DNA of 64,000 bases from Petaurus breviceps papuanus (Eukaryota > Chordata > Mammalia > Diprotodontia > Petauridae), in the NCBI GenBank assembly GCA_028583685.1, contig JAMXIF010000058.1, positions 10,272,401 to 10,336,400 on the forward strand. The letters run 5' to 3'. The position numbers and the translations under genes were made by a program. This document shows positions 45,991 through 57,000 of the stretch, piece after piece. Numbering within the stretch: the first letter of the stretch is position 1; each line of letters opens with the position of its first letter. Below the pieces are notes generated by a model. It did no database searches and was not told the origin of the DNA. It saw nothing but the letters and a program-made list of their open reading frames with translations.

Positions 45991-46240
45991 GTTGCCTTCA
46001 TTGGTGTTTCAATGGTAGAATTCTCGCCTGCCACACAGGAGGCCCAGGTTTGATTCCCAGTCAATACAAGGCAATTTGGGGGGGTGGCTAGGTGGCACAG
46101 TGAATAGAGCACCAGCCCTGGAGTCAGGAGGACCTGAGTTCAAATCCAGCTTCAGACACTTAACACAAAAACTAGCCATGTGACCTTGGACAAGTCACTT
46201 AACCCCAAATTGCCCTCCAAAAAGCCAAAAAAAAAAAAGG
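45991..46240 (+). mobile_element. Chimeric retrotransposed unit: tRNA-Gly plus WSINE-type SINE
   Basis: Flanked by a perfect 15-bp duplication, AAGAAGATTGATTTG (45976-45990 and 46241-46255), inside an L2. The unit holds an 8-nt leader, the tRNA-Gly sequence, a 12-nt linker, then a WSINE-type SINE from about 46078 (GGGGTGGCTAGGTGGCACAG) with its A-tail at 46227-46238. There is no second duplication between tRNA and SINE, so the two parts were inserted together. Confidence 0.88.
45998..46068 (+). pseudogene. tRNA-Gly(GCC)-derived sequence fused to a SINE
   Basis: 71 nt align along their length with tRNA-Gly(GCC): TTGGTGTTTCAATGGTAG (D arm and A box; one G changed), the anticodon loop CTGCCAC with GCC at 46030-46032, and GGTTTGATTCC (B box with C to T) before a 3' strand pairing with the acceptor start. 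Several substitutions weaken the acceptor, D and anticodon stems, so I call it a pseudogene. It lies inside one retrotransposed unit with the SINE that follows (shared 15-bp duplication), so it arrived as part of a chimeric RNA or cDNA and is not a resident tRNA gene. Confidence 0.85.
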
Positions 46241-46699
46241 AAGAAGATTGATTTGACAGATGAATAGATGACAGACTGTAGTGGAGACAGCCTTGAGGCA
46301 TAGAGACCAACCAGCAAGCTGTTTTAATAGCCTAGATGTGAAATGATAAGGTCCTATACCAGGTTGGTGTCAATCAGAAGACAGAAGGGGATGTATATGA
46401 GAGATGTTATGAAAGTAACATTGACAGGACATGGCAATAGATTGGATATGGGGAGAGAGGAAGAGGAGGAGGGAAAAGATGAGGAAGAAGACAGGATGAC
46501 ACTTAGGTTGCAGCCTGGGTGACTAGGAGAATGGTAGTGCCCTCCATAGCAATTAAAAAACGTTAGGGAGAAGGGAGATTTTGAGGGGAAAGAAAGTGGT
46601 TTCAGTTTTGGTTATAATGAGTTTAAGTTGTCTACAGGACATACTTATATTTCAGAGTCAGAAATTGTTAAGAAGAAGATGCTACATATACATAATTGC

Positions 46700-48460
46700 C
46701 TAAATTCAGTTTGACAGAAAGTACACTTAACTAGTGGTAAAGAGTTTTATTCTCTCCTATATTAACACATCTCTTTCACATGGACTAGAATTTACCTCAA
46801 GTCTAATCATCTCCCTTAAAACTTAACTATATGTAGTAATAGCTTGATATAACAAAATCTATAAAGTAGGTATTCATCTTCCCAATAGCATGATTAAATA
46901 ATACTGTATTTGTTGTTGTCAGTGAAATTTTATAATTTTAAATATATATATATATATTTCTATATGAAGTTGACATCTTATATAATATAGATCAAATTGA
47001 CACTAAAGTACTATGCTTTAGTGTTAATCATTAGAATTATTTTTCTGTTTTCACAACAGGAACCAATGAATCATTAGATATACTAACATTAATTTTAAGG
47101 GACTCATCATAGGTCCAAACCTTCAGGACATTGCTATATATAAGAATTAGAAAAAATATTATGATGATGATAATATTAATAATATCCATAACATCAAAGA
47201 ACTGATTTTCAAATCCAGCTAAAATTTTGATGATTAAAATATGATCTAATTTAAATCCTTAATAGTCTTGGTACTTCCTTTATAGACACTATGGTTTAAT
47301 TTTTTCATCTATCAGCAGGACATAATAATATCTGCTTATTTTACAATAATGCTATGAGGATTAATGGGATTGATGTGGGAGATATGCCTATAGAAATTCT
47401 CTCTACCTATGCAAATTCAAAATTCCTGGAGGTTATGTAATTTTAATGCATTTTTTCATAGTACTTTTTTGTAAGTGCTTTGTCGCTATTTCTTCCTTTG
47501 TAAAGAAAATGAAAACATTTATTTCAGTTTACTGAAAAGAGAGAGATGTGTAGAAATGAAAGCAAAAGGATGTCATGCCATCTTCTTAAGATTCCAAAAT
47601 ACTCTCTTAACCTCAGCTATTCAGACTTGCTGAACCACTCCACTCAGATTTTGAGAAAGACAAGAGAATGAAACTTTCATCCAGTTGTAAAAACAAGAAT
47701 GAAAGGATACCCTAACAACAGCTAGTCATAATTCATTTTAGAGTTTATAGTTTTTATGGATACAACAGATATATAGGTTTCTCTTTGGTAGAGAAAAATT
47801 ATTCTGTCCACCTGCCAGTTTTTGTTTGAAAGACAATTCATGATTCTAAATACTCAAAGTATAGCAAAATCCAAATCCAGGAAACCCTTTTTTCTTTAAA
47901 AGACAGTGGAGGAAAATAATTGCTTACAAAGAATATATGTGAAATACAATCCAAAACAATTATATGTTAGAATATGAGTCATCTCTCAAATCAATATGAA
48001 TTAAATTGCAAAAGGAATAAGAATACCCTCTAAGAAAAAGTTTTGCCCCTGGCTAGATCTCACTTCATGAAAAAATGTCCATCAAGAGGTTCTTGGCAAA
48101 AAGAATCATTCTCATGTGCATCATTGATTTCTGCCAATATCAAAAAAATACAAACCACTTGAAGTGGTGTAGGATTTATAACACCTAGCAAAATCTCCAA
48201 AAAGAAATTCTTTACAGGAATTATTGAGATAACACAATATTTTTCTCTGATATAGATAAAATAAGGATCTTAAGTGTTCAATCCTCTTGGCATACCAACA
48301 GATTAAAAAAAAAAAACCCTTACTTTCAAAAAGGTGGGGTTTTTCCCCTCCCACTTTACTCAGTCCCCTGAAAAACAGCAAAGACAGTAGTGTCTGGAAA
48401 TTCAGAGCAGCCAAGATGGCTGAAGATTCTGCCTAACTTTTGAGGGGAAATAGGAAGTCA
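46700..48460. other. No recognised feature; (TA)n near 46942
   Basis: AT-rich DNA with a short TA run at 46942-46958. No gene or named repeat seen. Confidence 0.35.
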
Positions 48461-48668
48461 CACAGTTCATGCATCAGCAGCCTTGGATCTTCTTCCTAGT
48501 AGTTCTATTACAGGAGTAACTATATAATTATTAAATTGACCAGCATTCAGGGTCACTAAAATATTATTTAAGATCCTGGGGATGAATTTGTGGGCTGACC
48601 TGTTTCCCCTATCTATCTTTGTGCTGGGCCTGAAGGACGTATTAAAAGAATTCCTATAGTCCTGTACT

Positions 48669-48671
<3 letters not shown>

Positions 48672-48711
<40 letters not shown>

Positions 48712-48721
48712 NNNNNNNNNN

Positions 48722-48761
<40 letters not shown>
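48672..48761. repeat. (CA)n microsatellite with assembly gap
   Basis: About 40 bp of CA on each side of ten Ns (48712-48721). True length unknown. Confidence 0.98.
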
Positions 48762-48763
<2 letters not shown>

Positions 48764-49009
48764 GTAGACTGTCTCTAAGGGAAGGAGCGCTGACCTGTGC
48801 AATTATTGACCAATGTTATGATTTCCATCTCTATAAAAGCCTGGGGCTTGAGTGACATGACTAAATAACAAGCTTACAAAATCTATAGTTCTGCCAGTCA
48901 CATAGGGACAGAGATAAAGACTATGATTTAATTTATATTGGAAACTCCCAAGTGAGGAAATTCCCTCTACCTATGCAAATGTGTCCCCTTTCTTCAACTA
49001 AAAGTCTTA

Positions 49010-49140
49010 TAGAGTGGCCTAGAGCAGTAAGAAGTCAAGACTTGCCTAGGGTCAGCCAGACAGCAGGTATCAGAGGCAGGATTTGAACCCAGATTTTTCT
49101 GACTCCCTGCCCACTACATGACAATTCTACCTCCCATGAC
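49010..49140 (-). repeat. MIR fragment
   Basis: 'AGACTTGCCTAGGGTCAGCC', 'AGGATTTGAACCCAG', 'TTTTTCTGACTCCCTG' in antisense MIR order. Confidence 0.7.
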
Positions 49141-49324
49141 AATCATAAAGACTTCAGAAAGTCTTGAGGATCATCATCATTAGCATCAATAAGCAGGTAC
49201 TGAACAATGCCTAGATACAAAATCATGAAGTAGTGTAGAAAGGAAAATGAGAGAATCTGTTCAGAGAAAGTGCTGTGCTGAGCGCTAAGTAATCTAAGAG
49301 CTATTGGATTCAGACCCTGATTTG

Positions 49325-49645
49325 CAGTCCCTGTATGTATATCTCTATATCTACATCTATATCTCTATGTCTATCTAAATATATAGATCAATTTATATGT
49401 ATAGAGGTCTAGAAGTGTGTGTGTGTGTATGTATATACATACCTATATCTATAGATAAATATTTATATAAATCTAGATTGTACCTATATCCACATGTATA
49501 GATATAGATTATAGATGGGTAAATATATATGCCTATCTATACACAGCTATATTTAATACAGATATATAGATCTATAGCTATATATATTATTTACATAACT
49601 AGGGGTATAGCTAAATTATCTATAGATCTAAAGCTATATTTATAG
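49325..49645. repeat. AT-rich (ATAT/CTATAT)n satellite-like tract
   Basis: Imperfect ATCTATATCTATATAGAT-type units over about 320 bp, with a GT run at 49417-49428. Confidence 0.85.
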
Positions 49646-49932
49646 GTGGATGTAGATAGAGATTACAATAGTAATATGAAGCACAACACAAGCACAAGTA
49701 CTTTAGGTTTGACTTTATTCAATATATTTACTAATGTTCTCAAAAAGAAAGTAAGCAATATATTGAGAAAAATCTCAAATACCACCTTGAAAGCAATTAG
49801 AGAAGGCAAAAAAAAAGGTATATATGTGTGTGTCCACACACAGACATATTATAATAGTAGTAATGAAATTTGAAGATCCCTTTATATTGCCAAGCTAAGA
49901 GGTACTTAGCACCTAGTTTCAAATTAAGCCTC

Positions 49933-51063
49933 TGTTAGAGAAACAGAACATATGATCCCTCGTTGCTGATGGAACAGGAAGGGACTGAACAGGGAACTCC
50001 TGTTGCTGACATGACAGGAAGGGGATGAATATAAGGAAGAAGCTAATACTGTATATAAGGAAGAACACAAGCTGGACAGTCAGAATTTCCTGTGGTAAGC
50101 ATCGTGGAGGCAGGGAAGCTGCTGCTGGACTGAAGACTGAACTGAGAATTGAGAAGAATTGAGAAGAGGAATGAGAATTGAGAACTGAGACAGAATTTCT
50201 TGGAGCAAGCCACATGGAGGCTGATAAAGTGATTTTGATTTTGAGAACCGAGATTATGGTGCTGAGTACTTCCAAGGGCCAGCTGAAGCTGCAGAAGACT
50301 GAGGAAATTTGACTGTGGTGCTGGTACTTTGTACAAATGTTGTTGTGACTTTGTTAATGTGTATAAATGTTCTTGTGGCTTTGTTAAGCCTTGTCTTCCG
50401 AGGAACAGAGACTGTGAAGGATGGAGATGGACTAGACACTGTGAGCTCCAATGTGGTGCAGGAACTACAAAGAGAGCTGGACAAGGAACTGGGAGCTGTC
50501 TGCCTTTGAACCGAGGTGACAGTTTGGTGGATTCAGGTAGGAACTACCTGCCTCCAGTCAAGATGAAAAGACCTCTCTGTGGATACTGAGTAGTGACTGA
50601 TGAAGTTATATGAGTAGTGACTGATGAAATTGTGATTTACTTGTGACCTAGGGGTGGATAACTCTTGTACTTTCCACTGCCCTTAAGAGGGTACTGAGTA
50701 GTGACTGATGAAATTGTAATTTAATTGCATCCTATGGGTGGAGGGTTTTGACTTTTGTACTTTGTGGTATGACTGAATGACTGAATTACTAAATGATTGT
50801 ACTTTCTTTAAAATTATGTGACCACTTTGGTGAAAACTATGTGGCCATTTTGGGATAAGTTGTTGAGTTATGACATGATGAATGCTGTATTTTGATTTTC
50901 TGTGATAAGTTGTAACATTATGAATGCTGTACCTAGGTTTTCTGTGAATGTTTTGCTGTGATTTGTTATTGAATAAATAGAGTTCACTATACTGTGAAAT
51001 CAGAATCTTAAAAGCTGTTCACAGCAGCAGTCCTCTGGAAAGCTGCTTATGCTTGGCTTTACA
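49933..51063 (+). mobile_element. Probable LTR (fossil) with internal tandem repeats
   Basis: Starts TGTTAGAGAAACAG and ends ...GGCTTTACA, with a TATATAAG box at about 50052 and AATAAA at about 50971, some 90 bp before the end. That order fits an LTR on the plus strand. Between them GAGTAGTGACTGATGAA occurs three times (50588, 50612, 50695) and a second motif, ATGAATGCTGTA, twice near 50880-50930. No target duplication is clear, so the ends are provisional. No internal retroviral genes lie on either side. The short open frames inside are not genes. Confidence 0.45.
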
Positions 51064-51069
51064 CATACG

Positions 51070-54000
51070 CATGCACATACATAGTATATATGCATACTTC
51101 ATACCTATATAATTGGTTGGAAATAAGAATGTAAAACAATACAGCTTGAAAACATGTCATCTAATACCTGTTGGGAAATTTCTCTCATATTAGGGTTCAC
51201 ATAAAGAAACCTAGAAGGCAGAAATTCTGAGGCATGAGGATAGCTGGGATGGAGTGGGGGGAGTAGGTGAGGCAGATATTAGAATGATGGAAGAAAACAC
51301 TTTAGAGATAAGTTTCCAGTGTGACATAGATAAGAAATAGGCCAGGGCTGATTTGGACTGAATATCAAGGCAGATAGTCTTTCCTTGTTGTTATGCTGAG
51401 TCCATGCTATATTATGTAATTGTGATCTGCAAATGCTAGGATACCACAAGGATGAATCTAGAAAAGGAATACAAATGAAGGACTTTTTCATCAAAAAAAG
51501 AGGAAAAGAATTAAATATGCAGAGCCTACATATTTAGGAGTCTGCCAAAAGTTGAGTAACTAAAGACATGATAAGTTACAAAAATATTTTTAGTCTTAAT
51601 TCCAAGAATGGAAATTAAAACATAGAGCAAAGAAGAAGGGGATTAAATGAAAAGCTGCAAAGAAAATATTTTACTTATGGTAAAAAATAAAAGTACTGGT
51701 TGTCTTCTCCCAACTCTCTAAGCCACTTCACTGTACTAGTGACCTAGAAATATTACTGGTCCTCCCAAAGGGTGTGGCTGATTGTGGAGCATATGACTCA
51801 TTAAATCATTAAAAGCCTGTAAAGAATGAGGACATTTAAACAGTGCTATAAAATATAATGGGGCAGACCTACACCACAAAGTCAATCAGATCACTGAACA
51901 GGTATTTTTAATCAGCATTCAGTCCCCGGAGTGACAAGACATTTGCAACCATAGAGGATAAAGATTTAGGAGACAGAATGAGGGCTGGGACTGGTAGAGA
52001 TACAAGAGAAAAAAACACAAGTTGGACCAAAGGGCAAATGGTGAAGTTCATCCACAGTGGTATAACTGAAAGGAGTAATCCTACACTGGTTGCGGAATGG
52101 ACGAGGTCTATTTTTCCACACATTTTCTATGGATAGCAATCAAGATCCTATATTCTATTACCACTTGAAAGTAATAGTAGCAGAACTTTGCTATATGCCT
52201 ACTCAGTGTTAGTTTTTCTTCATTTTGCCAATTTTTATGAGTTTTCTTGTGGGTCATATAAAACAATCCCTGTCTAAAGAAAGGGCAATAATTGGAAAAC
52301 ATTTTTTAAATGAAATGAATCTAGGAATTTTATTAAAAATAAATCAAAAGGCAGTCATATATTTGTTTCATTTGTCTTTTATATAGACTGTGACCTGAGT
52401 TCTAAATCACAGCATAATTTATCTTATATGTTGCAATACTCTTCTACTTAAATCCTACTTTGTTGCTTCAAAGTGACAAGGAGGTGACTTTTGGTTTCTT
52501 GAAAGTTCTGCCAATGGTATGCAAGCAAGAGAAAGATCTTCCAGACTGGAAAAGCTTTGGTAGCCCATGTAATACCTAAGGATCTTCATTCCAGCTCTTG
52601 CTCTCATAGATGACTTGGGTACCCAGAACTAGGCTGGCTACTTGACTACCCTCCCTCAGGATAATAGGGTATACTTTGGGAGTTGGGAGTGATTTTCTAA
52701 TACCATCAGTTTAAGGCTCTACCACTATACTCCACCCCATCCACCCACCTAAGATTATCTGTTAAGAATCAATTTAATTAGTCAGTCTCAAGTAGGTTTT
52801 AGAAAGGGGTATTTACTAAGTTAGTGTTATAAGATCAGTTGGTACAAAATAGCTGCTACTGTCTGTTCCATGTGTACATGTAGAGTGCAGGGGAAAGTGG
52901 GTTCAAGCTTAGATATCACATGTGGAAAAGGGAGCAAACAGCTCCTAGTTTCTCAAAGTCCTTTTATGCTATTCTGGGGTGTGTTCAAGAAATCCCCTTT
53001 AGGGTTGGTGTACAGACAGTTCTTGCTTTATGCAAATGAACCTTCAACAGAGGGCCATGTAAAGTGCCCTTAGAAGTGGAGAAAAAAGCCCTACCTATGA
53101 AGGGAGGTAATGGGACAGAGAAATGAAAGCAAGAGGAAGAACATTCAGGGCTGGGGCCAGCCACATGGGATCCTGGCCAGAGCCAAGAGGAAGAACCCAC
53201 AGCAGAAGGGGGACAGACACATGGTACCCCAGCACAGACAGAAGACAGACACGGGATCAGACTTTTCTAAGAGGCAGATAAGCCCTCTCCCCTCCCCCAC
53301 CCCATAACAGTGGAGGCAGCAATCTCTTCTTACATATATTTATCTGCTTTCACTTGGAGGGTGGATTTTTGTTGTTGTTGTTGTTTTTGTTTGTTTTTCT
53401 TTTTGGTTGGAATGTGGGTGGAGCACCAAGTCCAGGGGCTGGAAGAGAAAGAGAGTGCTCTACAGTAAAGTTAACCGATTTTTTTGGAATACAGATTTCT
53501 TTCAGAATTCTTTACATAAAATCCAATTTGCATCATGTGAATTTACATAAAGCAAGAACTATAGTTTCTTTGCTAGATTTCTTGTAGAACCACAAATCCA
53601 GTCTGACCTTGATTCCTGATGCGGACACTATCACCAGCTGATAGGGTGATGGGAACTGGAACCGAAAAGGAAGAAGGGAGGTCTAACATCCTCCTGAATT
53701 TTTGAAGCTTGAAAGGTCCTACTCTAGTCAAAGTCAGTAGGAGAGGTTGGGGGAGGAACCTGGCCAAAGCAAAAGCTAAGGTCTTTTCTCCCCACTTCCC
53801 TGCCCAGCAGTTCCTCCCTAGGAATATGAGGGAAAGCCACACTTGCTTCAATTTGTGGAACTGAATCCCTTCTCAACGTGCTTGATAATTTATAGTTGCT
53901 CTCTGGGGTATGGCAAAGTTTCTTGCATTCCAGTTCTCAGTTAGAAGGTCTTTTAGCACTTAGTCTAGGTTGTGTAAGTAGCAGAGTAGGACATGCTCTC

Positions 54001-54230
54001 ACCTAATTTAGGTACCAAGTCTAACATGCGCATCTACATATAAAAACCAAACTAGCTACACTTAGAGAGGCTCATCACTAGGTTGATCTCAAGGTGATGG
54101 AGCTCTTGAAGACCAACTAACTTAGATGAACAGAGATGCAGTGTGCATCAGCGGAGGGAGCATATACCTGTGGAATGATAAATCTGTGAAATATTGAAAT
54201 ATTTTCTAACTACATCTCTCAGAATGCTAT
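51070..54230. other. No recognised feature over about 3 kb
   Basis: Relatively repeat-poor. There is a GTT run at 53369-53395 and a GC-richer part at 53100-53300. Frames are short and on both strands. I name no element here. Confidence 0.35.
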
Positions 54231-54252
54231 TGCAACTCATCTCTGTTATATT

Positions 54253-54853
54253 CACAGGTTCCCAGAGTGGGCGATACTCCCCCTGGGGGGGCAATGGAAC
54301 AATCCAGGGGGCAGTAGTAGCTTCAGGTGCAATTGGGGGGGCATTAAATAAAATAAGGAGGCAGTGGAAGTATAGGGAAAGAAGAGAACAGAAGAACATT
54401 TTGAAAAACTGTTCATACATGTTTCATCTGTTGTGTAACAGGTTAAAGCAGTAGTGATAACATTATTTTCCAAAATATAAATTATAACCAATCAGTGGTC
54501 AAGTTCACAAACAGGTCTTAACAAGCAAGTGATGGCAGACAAGCATGTTGTATATTGTTGTGAAGTCCAGCATGCATCAGCAAAAATATGTGTGTGTGAT
54601 GACTTGTTTAGTATACAACACTATACAGTTACATGATGCAATATTGAGTCTTTAAAATTTCAATACAGGAAAACCCCACAAATTTACAATAAATTATTAA
54701 ATTTAAGATGCATTTTTTTAAAAAATTATATTTTTTTGAAATGATGCAAATTTCAAAAATAATTAAAGAGTTAAAGAAAGTAGATTTCCAGGGGGGCACT
54801 GAGTAAATTTTTTTTAAAGGGGGTGGTAGGCCAAATAAGTTTGGGAACCTCTG
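54253..54853. mobile_element. hAT-type MITE, 601 bp, with perfect 8-bp duplication
   Basis: Left end CACAGGTTCCCAGAGTGGGC at 54253; right end, on the other strand from 54853, CAGAGGTTCCCAAACTTATT. Both are followed inward by C/G runs ('CTCCCCCTGGGGGGGC', 'CAGTGCCCCCCTGG'), a hAT-Charlie-like style. The 8-bp duplication GTTATATT is perfect (54245-54252 and 54854-54861). The AT-rich core has no transposase, so it depends on a helper. The open frames over it are chance. Confidence 0.92.
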
Positions 54854-55439
54854 GTTATATTTCTCCTAGTTTTTCTTTCTCTCATTCCACTACCACCATC
54901 TATTTCACACATCCCTTAGCCATCCAAATTACCACTTTCCAGGCATCAGTATATAACTGTACACCAGTGATATCAAGGAATGTCTCCATGGGTATTATTA
55001 GATGACAATTTCTCAATCTTTTAAGCCACATGGAGTGTGTCAGAAGATTGTGGTATATTGCCAACTAAGAATTGTCTCTCAGAATTAATATAAATGATAT
55101 TATGAAAGAGATTTTGACCAAAAGATGAAGTGGACTTGTTATATAGAAAGAATGAGGTATATTCAATGGACAATCTCTGTACTACAGGGGCTTAAAACAA
55201 TGCTGAAGTATCTGGAGGAAAGTCCCTAGAACATTGGATTGAAGATTTATAGGAGGACATGGACAAGAGTTACATAGGAAGGAGCTATGAGTAGATTAAA
55301 ATTTGTACCACTGGAAGTAGTATCCACATTGATGATATCACAGTATTGAAATACAAAAGGATTGTTTCTTAAAAATAGGCCTTCCTGACTCTAAGGCTGG
55401 ACCTCTGTCCATCATACTACTCTATCTTTCAGAAATATC

Positions 55440-55510
55440 TACAGAAATTCTCTTTAGCTTACACATAACTGGCCCTTAATAAATGTTTATTGACTTGAAC
55501 TTGATTGGGT
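55440..55510 (+). repeat. L2 3' tail fragment
   Basis: 'GGCCCTTAATAAATGTTTAT' is the L2/MIR 3' end. Confidence 0.5.
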
Positions 55511-55889
55511 TCTTATGGGATTCTGTGTTGTTAAAAGAACTAGGTGTCTTGTGATGTGTAAAGTAGAAACAGGTAGATGGGTTAATTTTTTTTTTGTAAA
55601 CTATGTTTTATTTACATTGAATTAACTCACAAGGATATAATCATACAAACCCTTGGAATAAGTTATTTTCAACATGTGGAAAGGAGCTTTGTACCTTGGG
55701 AAGAGTATCTTTAGGAAAATAGTGGAATTGGGATTGCTATGATTATTAGGTGAATTCAAGAAAGTGTTGTGATGACTATAATATTTAATTTGTACAGAAT
55801 CCTGTCTTGAAGTAATTTATAATCCCTTTTGGACATTTCTAAGCAAATGTTCCTGTAGGCAGCTTAAACTTAATAATTCCAAAAAAAAA

Positions 55890-56450
55890 ACTTCTCTTTT
55901 CTCCTTAACTCTCCCCTCACCCTAATTCCATTATTTTTGTTGAAGGTGCCACCGTCCTTCCAGTAATCCAAACTCTCAAACTCACTTAGCCTTGACTCTT
56001 CATTCTCCCTTGCCCCACCTTCTCCATATTCAATCAGGTGTCAAGTCTCCTTGACTCTATGTTCATAGAGTTCTCACATCTGTCTCCTTTTCATCACTCA
56101 TAAGGCTACTATCCTAGTGCGTCACCCTTCATCTGAACTCTCACAATAACATCATGAGTTTTCTCCCTGCCTCAGGACCCTACATCCTATCTGACTAAAC
56201 ATCTCTCCCCCTCACTCTGTAAGCTCCAGTGATTCCCTCTTGAATAAAATACAAGCCACTATGGTTCCAACCTATCTGTTCAGGTTTATTGTACGTTACT
56301 CCCCTTCATGAGCTCTACATTTCAGATACACCAGTCCACTTGCTGTTCTCCATACTCAATATTGCTTTTGTATCTCCCCAGTAGCAATGCTTGTCACATT
56401 GTAGGTACTAAACAAATGTTTGATGAATGAATTCAGTTTGGAGAAATTGA
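55890..56450 (+). mobile_element. L2 ORF2 C-terminus and 3' end
   Basis: Blocks 'CTTCCAGTAATCCAAACTCT', 'AAGCTCCAGTGATTCCCTCT', 'AAATACAAGCCACTATGG' and the tail 'CATTGTAGGTACTAAACAAA' fit L2 with an internal shortening. Confidence 0.65.
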
Positions 56451-56639
56451 GAAATATTTAAACATATGCAATTACAGCTGCCTTTTGTTAATTTCCAAAA
56501 ACAAATGTCAGGAACAAGCATTAGGACCTGCCATTCTTAAGAAGAATGTGCTCTCTAATTAAAAAAAAACCATTAAATCTCCAAGCAGATGACTACTATA
56601 TGAGAAACAAACTATGAAGACTAAACATACCTGAAGAGT

Positions 56640-57000
56640 TTTTAAGTAGGGGTAAGGGAGGAACCCTTCAAGAATTTGAAAAACTACTACCACATAGAAG
56701 AGGAAATTGATTTATTCTGCTTCACTCTGCTCCCCCCTCCCCCGCAAGTGGGGGCAAAACTAGGTTCAATGTGAGGAAGCTATAGAAACATAAATTTCTG
56801 CATAATGCAGGGAGAAATTTCCCAAGAATTAGATCTATACAAAGATAGAAAGCAGTGTCTTAGGAAGGGGCTCCCTTTCTCTCACTAAAGGCTGGATGGC
56901 CATTTGTTGAAGATGTTTTAGAAGGGACTCTTGGTTAGGTACAGATTCAATTAGATGTTTCTGAGGTTCAACTCTGAGATTCTGTAATTCTGTGAAAGTG
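56640..57000 (+). repeat. CR1/L3-type LINE 3' end
   Basis: 'AAAGGCTGGATGGCCATTTG' then 'GGTTCAACTCTGAGATTCTG' is the CR1/L3 tail seen at the left edge of the window. Confidence 0.75.

Larger units (their letters stand above)
45436..46680 (-). mobile_element. L2-type LINE, minus strand, long fragment
   Basis: Minus-strand reading gives the L2 ORF2 C-terminal region, with LKCKSDQVISLFSKLHLFP and FHFHLLASLTSWKGQLKPH recognisable at 45640-45990, and an upstream part to about 46680 ('CATTGACAGGACATGGCAAT', 'GGTTGCAGCCTGGGTGACTA' on the plus strand). It is interrupted at 45991-46240 by the tRNA-Gly/SINE insert. Confidence 0.75.

Noticed and set aside
45998-46068. Functional tRNA-Gly gene
   Set aside because: Several stem changes, B box altered, and it is part of a retrotransposed chimera.
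45630-46112. 160-codon minus-strand frame as a host gene
   Set aside because: It is L2 ORF2 remnant running into the tRNA/SINE insert.
48467-48802. Minus-strand frame through the CA repeat and Ns
   Set aside because: Mostly a VCVCVC translation of the microsatellite.
49325-49645. CRISPR-like or regulatory array
   Set aside because: Simple AT-rich microsatellite; no spacers of defined size, and this is a vertebrate genome.
54194-54491. Overlapping frames at the MITE left end
   Set aside because: They span the MITE boundary and have no family features.
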